A stretch of 59,682 bases of DNA from an uncultured Brevibacillus sp. (GTDB lineage: Bacteria; Bacillota; Bacilli; Brevibacillales; Brevibacillaceae). This document shows, one piece after another, positions 34,421 to 43,474 of this stretch. Location: NCBI RefSeq assembly GCF_947502445.1, contig NZ_CANMZW010000038.1, positions 1 through 59,682 on the forward strand, read 5' to 3'. Position 1 is the first letter of the stretch. Each line of letters begins with the position of its first letter. A model generated the notes under the pieces. The model saw only the letters and a program-made list of their open reading frames with translations, ran no database searches and was not told where the DNA came from. A program made the translations under genes and the position numbers.

Positions 34421-34452
34421 TAAACTTCACAAAATTCAAAATTTAAAGTTTA
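34421..34452. promoter_or_regulatory. Candidate operator, inverted repeat TAAACTT-N18-AAGTTTA
   Basis: TAAACTT (34421-34427) and AAGTTTA (34446-34452) form a perfect 7-base inverted repeat about 7 bases downstream of the predicted start of transcription. The RpiR-type regulator encoded as second gene of the operon is the obvious candidate to bind it. Confidence 0.5.
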
Positions 34453-34482
34453 TACTTCAAAGCGGGATGAGGGGATATCGAG

Positions 34483-35976
34483 ATGAGAGTCATGATCGGT
34501 GGGTTGGCGCATGAAACGAACACGTTTTCCAACGTACCATCTACGCTTGAATTGTTTCAAAGCTGGGAATGGTCTCATAGAGAAGAGATACTCGGAAACC
34601 ACAGGAAAGTCAGAGATTATCTCGGTGGGATGATTGATCGAGCAGAAGAATTAGGGATCGAGCTATTGCCTACGTTTTGGACGTTTGGTTATCCATCAGG
34701 CACGATTACAAAAGAGACATATGCTCGGATGAAGAAAGAGCTCCTCGACGCGATTCAAGAAGCAGGGCAGGCCGATGCAATCTGTCTTTCGCTCCACGGA
34801 GCTGGAGTCGCGGAAGAGATAGATGATATGGAGGGAGACCTCTTGGCTGCCATTCGCGCACAAGTCGGCTACGAGATCCCGCTGATCGCAACTCTTGATC
34901 TGCACGCCAATATGACTCAGCGAATGGTAAGCGAAGCAGATGCACTCCTTAGTGTCCATCTTTACCCGCATGTTGACTGCTATGAGCGAGGCATTGAGGC
35001 GATTGATCTGGCACGCAAAATGGTTGAGGAAAATTGCAGGCCCACCATGCATTTGACCAGACTCCCCCTCGTCATTCCTACATCGGCAACCCATCATTAC
35101 CCTGTCAAAGATATCAACGATGCTTGCTGGGCATGGGAAAAGGAAGCGGGCGTTATTGATTGCGCTCTGATTCATGGCTTCCCGTATACGGACATCCCGG
35201 AGCTTGGGGTATCTATTCTGGCGATTACGGACAATGATCGTGATCTGGCAAAGAAAGTGAGCGAAGATATCGCTAGGCTGGTTTGGGAAAAACGGGACGA
35301 ATTTGAGCTGATTAAGCCGTCTCCTGCAGAGGGGATTGCACTCGCATTGAAATCGGAAGGTATGCCGATCGTCATCAATGAGACCTCTGACAATCCAGGA
35401 GGAGGAACACCAGGGGACGGAACGTATTTGCTGCAAGCCATGCTCGATGCCAAGCTGACAAATGCGTGCTTCGGCTTCATCTACGATCCAGAGGTAGTAC
35501 AGAAAGCGCATCAGGCAGGGGTGGGAGCGACCATCTCGGTTCAGCTCGGTGGAAAAACAGATCATTTGCATGGAGAACCAATTTCTGTAAACGCTTACGT
35601 CAAATGCTTGAGCGACGGCAAATTTATCGCGACAACCCCGATGGGACAAGGCGGGCGTGTGAACTATGGAAAATCGGTTCGCTTGCAAATCGACGACATC
35701 GATGTAGTCGTTTGCTCTTTGAAGTCTCAGGTGCTTGATGAGCAAATCTTTCAGCTTCACGGAATCGATGTAACCAAGTACAAGATTGTTGCTCTAAAAT
35801 CCAGCACCCATTTCCGCGCTGCCTATGAGCCGATTAGTGCCAAGGTCATCACGGTTGACTCTCCTGGATTGACTACGCTCAATTTCCGCTTCTTTCAATA
35901 CGAGCGAGTAGAAAGACCGATTTATCCGCTTGATTCAGTAACTGACCCATTTTATAAAATTCTCACAAGAAAGTAG
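34483..35976 (+). CDS. M81-family metallopeptidase (MlrC-like)
   Basis: This 497-residue protein belongs to the M81/DUF1485 family named after microcystinase C (MlrC), a zinc enzyme that cleaves small peptides with unusual residues. Family features seen: GGLAHETNTFSN at the start, LHGAGVAEEIDDMEGDLL (about residues 99-116), the DLHAN motif (His/Asp, about 141-145), and the C-terminal MlrC domain with DNPGGGTPGDGT. No signal peptide, so it works on imported peptides. First gene of a nine-gene operon; ATG 34483 has GATGAGGGG upstream. The substrate is unknown; D-residue or isopeptide-linked peptides are plausible from family and context. Confidence 0.88.
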   Translation: MRVMIGGLAHETNTFSNVPSTLELFQSWEWSHREEILGNHRKVRDYLGGMIDRAEELGIELLPTFWTFGYPSGTITKETYARMKKELLDAIQEAGQADAICLSLHGAGVAEEIDDMEGDLLAAIRAQVGYEIPLIATLDLHANMTQRMVSEADALLSVHLYPHVDCYERGIEAIDLARKMVEENCRPTMHLTRLPLVIPTSATHHYPVKDINDACWAWEKEAGVIDCALIHGFPYTDIPELGVSILAITDNDRDLAKKVSEDIARLVWEKRDEFELIKPSPAEGIALALKSEGMPIVINETSDNPGGGTPGDGTYLLQAMLDAKLTNACFGFIYDPEVVQKAHQAGVGATISVQLGGKTDHLHGEPISVNAYVKCLSDGKFIATTPMGQGGRVNYGKSVRLQIDDIDVVVCSLKSQVLDEQIFQLHGIDVTKYKIVALKSSTHFRAAYEPISAKVITVDSPGLTTLNFRFFQYERVERPIYPLDSVTDPFYKILTRK

Positions 35977-35984
35977 AGTTCATC

Positions 35985-36857
35985 ATGGAAACCGTACAAG
36001 AACGCATTCGCAAGATTTTTCCCGATCTAACCAATCAGCAAAAGCTGGCCGCAAAATATATTCTCGCCGAACCAAAGGAAGTGGCTCTTCATCCCGCAAA
36101 AGTAGTAGGGGCACTCAGCGGAACAAGTGAAACGACCATTATTCGGCTATCGTACGCACTATCCTATTCCGGGTATAGCGAATTGCAAAATGAAATACGC
36201 AGCTCTCTTTTGGAAAGAGTCCCACAAGATAAGGCATTCAAGAGCTTCCTGAATGCCGCTGAGGAAATACGAGGTCGCACTGATTTGATTACATTTAGCA
36301 TGGAACAGGATGTAGCTTATATCAGGCAGACCTTGGGGGAGCTGCAAGAAGAACAGCTTCAACAGGCGGTTGCCAGCATTTTGGCAGCCAAGCAAATCAT
36401 CGTCGTCGGATTCCGAAGCTCTTATTCAGCCGCTCATTGGCTTACTTTTAACCTGAATATTATTAGAGGAAATGCCCATCTCTACAACGGTCCAATCGAC
36501 GACGTCAACTATCTGATCAAACAAATAGACAAGGATTACCTCGTCATCGCCTTCTCTTTCCCCCGCTATATCAGCGAAACGATTCTGTTCGCTCAAGCAG
36601 CAAAGGATAAAGGAGCCAAGATTTTGGGAATTACCGATGACGAGCTTTCCCCGCTGGGTCCGATCGCTGATCAGGTACTGAAGGTTTACGCCCCGTCGCC
36701 GATTGCAATCAAAGGCATGGCTTCCATTTTCGCTATGCTCAATATATTGGTCAGCGGTGTTGTTCAGGCAGATGGGGAACAGGTACAGAAACGAATAACG
36801 GAGTACGAGGATGCGAGCCTCCAAATTTATCCGTTCGTAGATTCCACAGACAATTAA
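35985..36857 (+). CDS. MurR/RpiR-family transcriptional regulator
   Basis: A 290-residue regulator with an N-terminal RpiR helix-turn-helix (about residues 35-65, including VVGALSGTSETTIIRL) and a C-terminal SIS domain (about 125-265, starting IIVVGFRSS), the fold that binds phosphosugars such as MurNAc-6-phosphate in MurR. It starts eight bases after the M81 peptidase. A SIS-domain sensor in a peptide-import operon raises the possibility that the inducer is a cell-wall fragment; this is inference. The inverted repeat at 34421-34452 is its likely operator. Confidence 0.9.
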   Translation: METVQERIRKIFPDLTNQQKLAAKYILAEPKEVALHPAKVVGALSGTSETTIIRLSYALSYSGYSELQNEIRSSLLERVPQDKAFKSFLNAAEEIRGRTDLITFSMEQDVAYIRQTLGELQEEQLQQAVASILAAKQIIVVGFRSSYSAAHWLTFNLNIIRGNAHLYNGPIDDVNYLIKQIDKDYLVIAFSFPRYISETILFAQAAKDKGAKILGITDDELSPLGPIADQVLKVYAPSPIAIKGMASIFAMLNILVSGVVQADGEQVQKRITEYEDASLQIYPFVDSTDN

Positions 36858-36887
36858 GTAGTGACAGACCAAGGGGGAGAAAGGGAA

Positions 36888-38495
36888 ATGAAAAAACAGT
36901 GGTGGAAGAAAGGGTCGCTTAGCGTGCTACTGGCTACAGCCATTGTAGCAGCCGGATGTTCTTCGCAAACGTCTACCAATCCAGGGCAAACAACTGAGGC
37001 ACCAAAGGGTGGAAACACCCTGGTGATCTCCGCTCTGGTTGATCCTGATACACTGGATTTGCATAAGTCAACGTGGGTAAGTTCCGCGAACGGAATTTTG
37101 TATGAGCCATTGCTCACGCGGGATATGTCAGGAAAAGTCAGCCCAGGATTGGCTGAGAAGTACGAGGTTTCCGAAGACGGAAAAGTCTGGACGTTTACCC
37201 TGCGTAAGGGACTTCGCTTCCACTCGGGAGAACCGGTAACGGGAGAGGCAGTCAAGCAATCATTTGAGCGCATGCTGGAGGTTTCACCGGTGAAGAGCAT
37301 CATCGGTCCGGTTGAAAAGGTAGAGGCAACAGACGAGCATACCTTCAAAGTTCATCTCAGCAGTCCGTTTGCACCGTTTCTCAGTGTAGTCATGAGCGGC
37401 ATGATTTCTCCGGTCGACGCGAAGAAAGCCAAGGAGCTGGGAGACGGCTTTGGCGACAATCCATCTGGAACAGGTCCGGTTATGTTTGAGAAGCGTGAGC
37501 GCGGGGCTTCCCTGACCTATAAGAAAAATCCTGATTACAATTGGGGACCAGAGTACGCACAGAACAAAGGGCCGATACAAGTGGACAATGTCATGTTCCG
37601 TTTCTTGAAAGACGACGATACCCGGATGATGGAATTCAAGAAAGGTACGATTCATATCCTCAGTGACGTCCCAGCGAATTCAGTTGCGGAATTGCAGTCG
37701 CTGCCAGGGGTCGAAATCAATAAGACTATGGATATCGGGCATAAATACATCGCTTTTAATAACCTGCACCCGCTTTTCTCAGACGTTCGTCTTCGCAAGG
37801 CAATTGCACTCTCCGTCGATCGCGATCCATTGGTGCAGGTAGCTCTAAACGGCTTTGGTAAGCCGGTTTACGGGCCACTGCCTCCAACCATTTGGGGTTA
37901 TAGTGAGAATATTGAGAACAAGGCGAAACAAATGTATTCCCGTGATTTGAATCAAGCTCGTCAACTGATGGCAGATGCAGGCTGGACTGACACCAATGGC
38001 GATGGACTTGTGGACAAGGATGGCAAACCACTCTCTGTCGAAATACTTGTTTCCCCCGAGCCAGCGTTCCAACGTGCGGTCCAGATTTTACAGAGCCAAC
38101 TGAAAGAAGCTGGAATTGATCTGAAAATTACGGTTCAGGAAATGGCAACTATCAAAGACCGCATCAGCAAAAAGTCGTATGATATGGCTTTGATGTACTT
38201 TGGCTGGTATGATGCCGATATTTTTTATCTCCTCTTCGAAAAGAGCAACTCCGCTAGCCGGATGTACTTTACTCGCCCAGAAATGGATGAACTCTTGAAT
38301 AAAGGGCGTACTGAAATGAATGACGAGAAGCGCTTCAAAATTTACGAGGAAGCCCAGGAAATACTGCTCAATGAGACGCCATGGGTACCACTGTGGGTAA
38401 ATGAAACGGTTACAGCTACAAGAGGGATCAAAGGAATGGTTATCAACCCGTATACCCAAGGAATGGTCCTGAGCGACATCACGATTGATAAATAG
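36888..38495 (+). CDS. Peptide ABC transporter substrate-binding lipoprotein
   Basis: A 535-residue family-5 solute-binding protein (OppA/DppA type) that captures peptides outside the cell. It has a lipoprotein signal with lipobox VAAGC (Cys24) and the family core: GGNTLVISALVDPDTLD, LTRDMSGKVSPGLAEKYEVS, TFTLRKGLRFH, and a long C-terminal lobe. ATG 36888 is chosen over 36861 because it gives the signal peptide and has AAGGGGGAGAAAGGG upstream. It is the binding component for the permeases and ATPases that follow. Confidence 0.93.
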   Translation: MKKQWWKKGSLSVLLATAIVAAGCSSQTSTNPGQTTEAPKGGNTLVISALVDPDTLDLHKSTWVSSANGILYEPLLTRDMSGKVSPGLAEKYEVSEDGKVWTFTLRKGLRFHSGEPVTGEAVKQSFERMLEVSPVKSIIGPVEKVEATDEHTFKVHLSSPFAPFLSVVMSGMISPVDAKKAKELGDGFGDNPSGTGPVMFEKRERGASLTYKKNPDYNWGPEYAQNKGPIQVDNVMFRFLKDDDTRMMEFKKGTIHILSDVPANSVAELQSLPGVEINKTMDIGHKYIAFNNLHPLFSDVRLRKAIALSVDRDPLVQVALNGFGKPVYGPLPPTIWGYSENIENKAKQMYSRDLNQARQLMADAGWTDTNGDGLVDKDGKPLSVEILVSPEPAFQRAVQILQSQLKEAGIDLKITVQEMATIKDRISKKSYDMALMYFGWYDADIFYLLFEKSNSASRMYFTRPEMDELLNKGRTEMNDEKRFKIYEEAQEILLNETPWVPLWVNETVTATRGIKGMVINPYTQGMVLSDITIDK

Positions 38496-38515
38496 ACAAC
38501 GAAGAGGTGGATAGC

Positions 38516-39436
38516 ATGCGTCGATACGTACTAAAGAGGCTGCTCTCCCTAGTAGGAACACTACTAGGGGTATCCGTCCTCATCTTCCTCATGGTGCATC
38601 TAATCCCAGGAGATCCAGTTACGACGATTCTCGGGCAATTTGCTACTCCGGAGGCAGTCGACCAATTACGTGCGAAGCTTGGGCTTGACCTGCCATTGTG
38701 GGAGCAATATATGCACTTTTTAGGAAAGCTTTTAACAGGCGATCTGGGCACCTCCCTGTTTACTGGTCAAAGTGTGTGGGAGCAAATTGCAGAGCGCTTC
38801 CCGATAACTTTGCAGCTCGCTATTTTTAGTGTCATTATTGCGGCAATTTTCGGGATTTTGCTCGGGACGATTGCGGCAGTCAAGCAAAATACGTTTGTGG
38901 ATCGACTGGTCGTTCTTTCTTCCTTGGTAGGGATTTCAGCGCCAGGCTTCTGGATTGCGCTGTTCCTGATCTGGGTATTTGCCTATAAGCTGGCTTTGTT
39001 TCCGATCTCAGGCTATGAGGGGTTACATTCTTTGCTGCTTCCTGCAATTACACTAGGGATGGCAGAAGCCGGATTGATTGCCCGGATGACACGCTCCAGC
39101 ATGCTTGAGGTCATTAAGCAGGATTACATGCGCACGGCAGAGGCCAAAGGAGCAGCCGTGATCCGAATGGTTTTCAGCCACGGCTTGCCAAATGCCATTA
39201 TTCCTGTCATTACGATGCTGGGCTTGCAATTTGGTTCACTCATGGCAGGAGCAGTCGTAGTAGAAACCGTCTTCTCCTTGCAAGGAATAGGCAGCTTGGC
39301 GATTGAGGCAATCGGTAAGCGAGACATGCCGACCGTACAAGGAATGGTATTTTTCATGGCAGTGATTTTTGCAACAACGAATCTGGTCGTGGATTTAATC
39401 TACAGTCTGATTGATCCGCGTATCCATTACGACTAG
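38516..39436 (+). CDS. dppB: Peptide ABC transporter permease, DppB type
   Basis: A 306-residue membrane protein with six predicted helices. The EAA loop for ATPase contact is TAEAKGAAVIRMVFSHGLPN (about residues 206-225). The N-terminal MRRYVLKRLLSL and the periplasmic first loop with GDPV and LGLDLPLWEQY are typical of DppB/OppB. ATG 38516 has AAGAGGTGG six bases upstream. Twenty bases separate it from the binding-protein gene and 16 from the second permease. Confidence 0.93.
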   Translation: MRRYVLKRLLSLVGTLLGVSVLIFLMVHLIPGDPVTTILGQFATPEAVDQLRAKLGLDLPLWEQYMHFLGKLLTGDLGTSLFTGQSVWEQIAERFPITLQLAIFSVIIAAIFGILLGTIAAVKQNTFVDRLVVLSSLVGISAPGFWIALFLIWVFAYKLALFPISGYEGLHSLLLPAITLGMAEAGLIARMTRSSMLEVIKQDYMRTAEAKGAAVIRMVFSHGLPNAIIPVITMLGLQFGSLMAGAVVVETVFSLQGIGSLAIEAIGKRDMPTVQGMVFFMAVIFATTNLVVDLIYSLIDPRIHYD

Positions 39437-39452
39437 GAAGAGGAGGCAGACT

Positions 39453-40307
39453 ATGGTGAACCAAAATCGTCCTGAGTCGTATTGGAAAGTCATTGGCAAA
39501 CGATTAAGTCGGAATAAAACAGCGATGGGTGGGGCCCTCATTCTCCTGATTTTCATCTTAGCGTCCTTACTCGCTCCATGGATTGCTCCTCACCCGGTCG
39601 ATCAGATGAATTTTGATAACAGATTAGCAGGCCCGAGTGCTTCGAATCTGCTAGGCACTGATGATTTTGGACGTGATATTTTTTCGCGCTTGCTGCATGG
39701 CGGTCGGATTTCCTTAATGATGGGCTTGATCACAGTCGTGCTTTCTACGGTCTTCGGGGTCACGCTTGGAATCATTGCCGGATATTATCGCCGGGTTGAC
39801 ATTTTCATCATGCAGGGAATGGACATTCTCATGTCCTTGCCAGCTCTCTTGCTCGCTATTGCCGTCATTGCTGTTCTGGGGCCAGGGCTGACCAATGCGA
39901 TGGTTGCCGTCGTCATTGCGGTTATTCCTTCGTATGTCAGGGTCGTTCGTTCAGCGGTGCTTTCTATCCGTGAAAAGGAATACATCGAGGCGGTCAGAGC
40001 GTTGGGTATTCGGGACTGGAAAATTTTGTTTAAGCACATTTTACCGAACATTCTTTCGCCGATCATTGTGCTTTCGACCATTCAGTTTGGTGCAAGTATT
40101 TTGGCAGCAGCAGCACTGAGCTTTCTCGGTTTGGGTGCTCAACCCCCGATGCCAGAGTGGGGAGCGATGGTTTTTGTCGGCAAGTCGTTTTTGAGTCAAG
40201 CTTGGTGGATGTCGATCTTCCCAGGAATGACCATTATGCTAGTGGTCCTTGGCTTTAATCTGTTAGGGGACGGATTGCGTGATGCGCTCGATCCAAAAAC
40301 AAGGTAA
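39453..40307 (+). CDS. dppC: Peptide ABC transporter permease, DppC type
   Basis: The 284-residue partner permease has an N-terminal OppC_N segment (KRLSRNKTAMGGALILLIF, about residues 14-32), the signature LLGTDDFGRDIFSRLLHGGR (about 65-84), and an EAA loop EAVRALGIRDWKILFKHILP (about 178-197). It forms the heteromeric channel with the preceding DppB-like protein. An AGGAAGAGGAGG site precedes ATG 39453. Confidence 0.93.
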   Translation: MVNQNRPESYWKVIGKRLSRNKTAMGGALILLIFILASLLAPWIAPHPVDQMNFDNRLAGPSASNLLGTDDFGRDIFSRLLHGGRISLMMGLITVVLSTVFGVTLGIIAGYYRRVDIFIMQGMDILMSLPALLLAIAVIAVLGPGLTNAMVAVVIAVIPSYVRVVRSAVLSIREKEYIEAVRALGIRDWKILFKHILPNILSPIIVLSTIQFGASILAAAALSFLGLGAQPPMPEWGAMVFVGKSFLSQAWWMSIFPGMTIMLVVLGFNLLGDGLRDALDPKTR

Positions 40308-40331
40308 TGGAGGAAGGGAGGGCAACCACCG

Positions 40332-41318
40332 ATGCAGGATGTATTGCTTACGGTAAAAGATTTGCGTGTGCAGTTTCAGACAGAAAAAGGAACGCTTCCT
40401 GCCCTGCAGAACATCTCCTTTCACATTCGAAAAGGGGAGACGGTCGCACTGGTAGGGGAATCCGGCTGTGGCAAAAGCGTGACGTCACTGGCGATCATGG
40501 GCCTCTTGTCGAAAGCGATGACCAATATGGAAGGAAGCATTTCTTTTCGCGATACCAAGCTAAATCAATTGGATAAAAAAGCGATCCGAGCGATCCGGGG
40601 AAATGAGATCGCGATGATCTTTCAAGAGCCGATGACCTCGCTCAACCCTGTCCATACGATCGGTAAACAATTGGAGGAAGTGTATTTACTCCATAGTGAT
40701 TTGTCCAAAAAAGAACGTCAGGAAAAAGCGATCGAAATGCTTAAAAAAGTAGGCGTGCCCAGGCCCGAGAGCATCATGCGCGAATATCCGCACCAATTGT
40801 CTGGTGGGATGAAGCAAAGGGTCATGATCGCGATGGCGATGGCCTGTAATCCTGATTTATTGATTGCAGATGAGCCGACGACTGCTTTAGATGTAACCAT
40901 TCAGGCGCAAATCCTGGAGCTGATGAACGAGCTAAAAGAAAATGGTAATACCTCCGTCCTCTTGATCACGCATGATTTGGGTGTCGTGGCCGAGATGGCT
41001 GACCGTGTGCTCGTGATGTACTATGGTGAAATCGTCGAGGAAGCGGATGTTACAAGTCTGTTTGCCAATCCGCTGCATCCGTATACAGCAGGACTACTGC
41101 GTTGTGTACCGGATATGGAGGATGAGGAGGAGCGTGCCAGACTGGAGCCGATCGAGGGCCGTGTGCCGCTGCTGGGAGAAGTGACCCAAGGCTGCGCTTT
41201 CCGCTTTCGCTGCCCACATGCCCATGAACGCTGCTCCAACGAAAAACCGCCACTTCTGGCAACAGGCTCACAAGCTGTCCGTTGCTGGTTGTACGAGAAC
41301 AAGGAGATGGCGGTATGA
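40332..41318 (+). CDS. dppD: Peptide ABC transporter ATP-binding protein, DppD type
   Basis: A 328-residue ATPase with Walker A GESGCGKS (about residues 38-45), ABC signature LSGGMKQR (about 155-162), Walker B LLIADEP and the H-loop THDL. The C-terminal oligopeptide-transporter extension carries a cysteine cluster (CAFRFRCPHAHERC...C) typical of OppD/DppD proteins, which often hold an iron-sulfur cluster. Its stop overlaps the next gene's ATG by four bases. Confidence 0.94.
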   Translation: MQDVLLTVKDLRVQFQTEKGTLPALQNISFHIRKGETVALVGESGCGKSVTSLAIMGLLSKAMTNMEGSISFRDTKLNQLDKKAIRAIRGNEIAMIFQEPMTSLNPVHTIGKQLEEVYLLHSDLSKKERQEKAIEMLKKVGVPRPESIMREYPHQLSGGMKQRVMIAMAMACNPDLLIADEPTTALDVTIQAQILELMNELKENGNTSVLLITHDLGVVAEMADRVLVMYYGEIVEEADVTSLFANPLHPYTAGLLRCVPDMEDEEERARLEPIEGRVPLLGEVTQGCAFRFRCPHAHERCSNEKPPLLATGSQAVRCWLYENKEMAV

Positions 41319-42319
41319 GCGAACTGTTAACAGTAAACGACTTGAAAACGTATTTTACGGTCAACAAAGGACTGCTTGGTAAAAGCAATGACGTAGTGAA
41401 AGCGGTAGACGGGGTGTCCTTTGAGGTGAGAAAGGGAGAAACGCTGGGCCTCGTTGGGGAGAGTGGCTGCGGTAAATCGACCACTGGACGAAGCATCATG
41501 CGTCTTATTGAGCCAACAGGCGGCACCATCCATTTTGAAGGGCAAGAGATTTCGAAGCTTTCGCCTTCCCAGTTTCGACCGTTGCGCAAGCAGATGCAGA
41601 TCGTATTTCAAGACCCGTATGCATCGTTGAATCCAAGAATGACGGTACAAAAAGCATTGGAGGAAGCAATCGGCGTTCGTTTGCCAAACCTTTCAGCCAA
41701 AGAGCGTCTGGAGCAGGTACAGGAATTGCTGAGTTTAGTAGGTTTGAATTCCCAATTCGCTAGCCGTTACCCACATGAATTCAGTGGTGGGCAACGTCAG
41801 CGGATCGGGATCGCCCGGGCACTAGCTGTCCAGCCTTCACTGGTCGTCGCCGACGAGCCTGTCTCTGCGCTGGATGTTTCCATCCAAGCCCAAATTGTCA
41901 ACCTGTTGCAAGATCTGCAGCAACGTCTCGGATTAGGATATTTGTTTATTTCTCATGACTTGGGTGTCGTTCGTCATATTAGCGATCGGATTGCTGTGAT
42001 GTATTTGGGCAGAATCGTTGAGATTGCGGACAAAAAAGATTTGTTTGCCAGACCGATGCATCCGTATACGCAGGCATTGATGTCTGCTGTACCAAAAGCC
42101 AATCCGCTGCGAAAGAAGGAGCGAATCGTTCTTACCGGCGACGTCCCAAATCCGGCAAAGCCCCCTGCTGGCTGCGCTTTTCACACGCGTTGTCCGCATG
42201 CAGTCGAGTTGTGTAAACAAGTTAGACCGGTTGCCACACCTGTCAATGCAAACCACTACGTATCGTGCCACCTGTATGGCCTAGAAGGGATGAAAATCAT
42301 TGAAAATAGAGCGAATTGA
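41315..42319 (+). CDS. dppF: Peptide ABC transporter ATP-binding protein, DppF/OppF type
   Basis: The 334-residue second ATPase has Walker A GESGCGKST (about residues 51-59), signature FSGGQRQR (about 160-167), Walker B LVVADEP, and the C-terminal cysteine block CAFHTRCPHAVELC. ATG 41315 overlaps the DppD stop; AAGGAGATGG lies just upstream. The last 20 bases of the gene overlap the start of the racemase-type gene, so both junctions are translationally coupled. Confidence 0.94.
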   Translation: MSELLTVNDLKTYFTVNKGLLGKSNDVVKAVDGVSFEVRKGETLGLVGESGCGKSTTGRSIMRLIEPTGGTIHFEGQEISKLSPSQFRPLRKQMQIVFQDPYASLNPRMTVQKALEEAIGVRLPNLSAKERLEQVQELLSLVGLNSQFASRYPHEFSGGQRQRIGIARALAVQPSLVVADEPVSALDVSIQAQIVNLLQDLQQRLGLGYLFISHDLGVVRHISDRIAVMYLGRIVEIADKKDLFARPMHPYTQALMSAVPKANPLRKKERIVLTGDVPNPAKPPAGCAFHTRCPHAVELCKQVRPVATPVNANHYVSCHLYGLEGMKIIENRAN

Positions 42320-43412
42320 ATTACAGCAACTGAACATGCCACTTCGTTTCCGATTTGAGACCAGCTTTGGTAGCACGAGTATTAAGGACTTTATCCTTGT
42401 CAGTGTGCATAGTGAAGGCGAGGTTGGATACGGGGAAAGCGTAGCGATGCCGAATCCTTACTATAATGAAGAGACGACTGAGACTGTTTGGCACATGCTG
42501 GAGCGCTATCTCATTCCACAGCTTCTGAGCACGCCAATCGAGACACCAGAGGATGTCGATCGTTTATTCGCGCCGATTCGTCGCAACAATATGGCGAAGT
42601 CAGCATTGGAAGGCGCAATTTGGGATCTGTACAGCAAGCAAAAAGGAATCTCCCTGGCAAAAGCTCTCGGTGGCGAAAAGTCGATCATCGATGTAGGGAT
42701 CAGCATCGGGATTGAACCAACTGTAAAACAGGTTCTTGAAAAAGTAGAACGCCATCTCGGCGAGGGCTATAAAAAAATTAAAGTAAAAATCAAGCCAGGC
42801 TTTGATGTGGATGTTGTCCGCGCGATCCGTGAAAGCTTTGGAGATGACGTGCCTCTGATGGCAGATGCCAACTCTGCTTACACGATGGAGCATCTGGACG
42901 TGATGAAGGAATTGGATCAGTACAATCTGATCATGATTGAACAGCCATTGGCACATGATGACATTATCGATCATGCCAAGCTGCAAAAAGAGCTGCGCAC
43001 GCCGATTTGTCTGGATGAAAGCATCCACAACGTGGAAGATGCGCGAAAAGCGATAGAATTGGGTAGCTGCGGAATTATCAATATAAAGGTTGGTCGTGTA
43101 GGTGGATTGACCGAATCAAAGCGGATTCACGATTATTGCCAGGCACAGGACATTCCTGTATGGTGCGGCGGGATGATCGAATCAGGTGTGGGACGTGCGC
43201 ATAACATCGCAATTACCACGTTGCCTAATTTTACCATTCCGGGTGATACCGCTGCCTCCAGTCGTTATTGGGAGGAAGACATTGTAGAACCTGGAGTTGA
43301 GCTAGTTGCTCCTGGACAGCTGGCTGTTCCCGAAAGCCCTGGAATCGGCTACAAGGTAAATACAAATGCAGTAGGCAAATACGCCATTCGTTCGGCGACT
43401 TACAGACCGTAG
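42300..43412 (+). CDS. Enolase-superfamily N-acylamino-acid racemase / o-succinylbenzoate synthase family
   Basis: A 370-residue MenC/NAAAR-family enzyme with every catalytic residue at canonical numbering: Lys161-Val-Lys163 (KVK), Asp189 (MADAN), Glu214 (IEQP), Asp239 (CLDES), Lys263 (NIKVGRVGG). The GRAHNIA and SASSRYWEEDI-like (here AASSRYWEEDI) C-terminal motifs separate it from classic Ala-Glu dipeptide epimerases. Family members catalyse OSB synthesis, N-succinyl-amino-acid racemisation, or both. No men genes are near, so racemisation of an N-acylated or peptide-linked amino acid is more likely. The start is TTG 42300, inside dppF, with GAAGGGATG upstream. Confidence 0.87.
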   Translation: MKIERIELQQLNMPLRFRFETSFGSTSIKDFILVSVHSEGEVGYGESVAMPNPYYNEETTETVWHMLERYLIPQLLSTPIETPEDVDRLFAPIRRNNMAKSALEGAIWDLYSKQKGISLAKALGGEKSIIDVGISIGIEPTVKQVLEKVERHLGEGYKKIKVKIKPGFDVDVVRAIRESFGDDVPLMADANSAYTMEHLDVMKELDQYNLIMIEQPLAHDDIIDHAKLQKELRTPICLDESIHNVEDARKAIELGSCGIINIKVGRVGGLTESKRIHDYCQAQDIPVWCGGMIESGVGRAHNIAITTLPNFTIPGDTAASSRYWEEDIVEPGVELVAPGQLAVPESPGIGYKVNTNAVGKYAIRSATYRP

Positions 43413-43474
43413 AGCAAGAGCTTTCGTAACAGCCTTCCGTCAGACATAGATAATGAGTGAAGGGGAGAAGGAAA

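Noticed and set aside
34696..35760. Minus-strand open frame of 354 codons opposite the M81 peptidase gene
   Set aside because: The plus-strand frame is a clear family member with a good start. The opposite frame lacks a ribosome binding site and has no recognisable domain.
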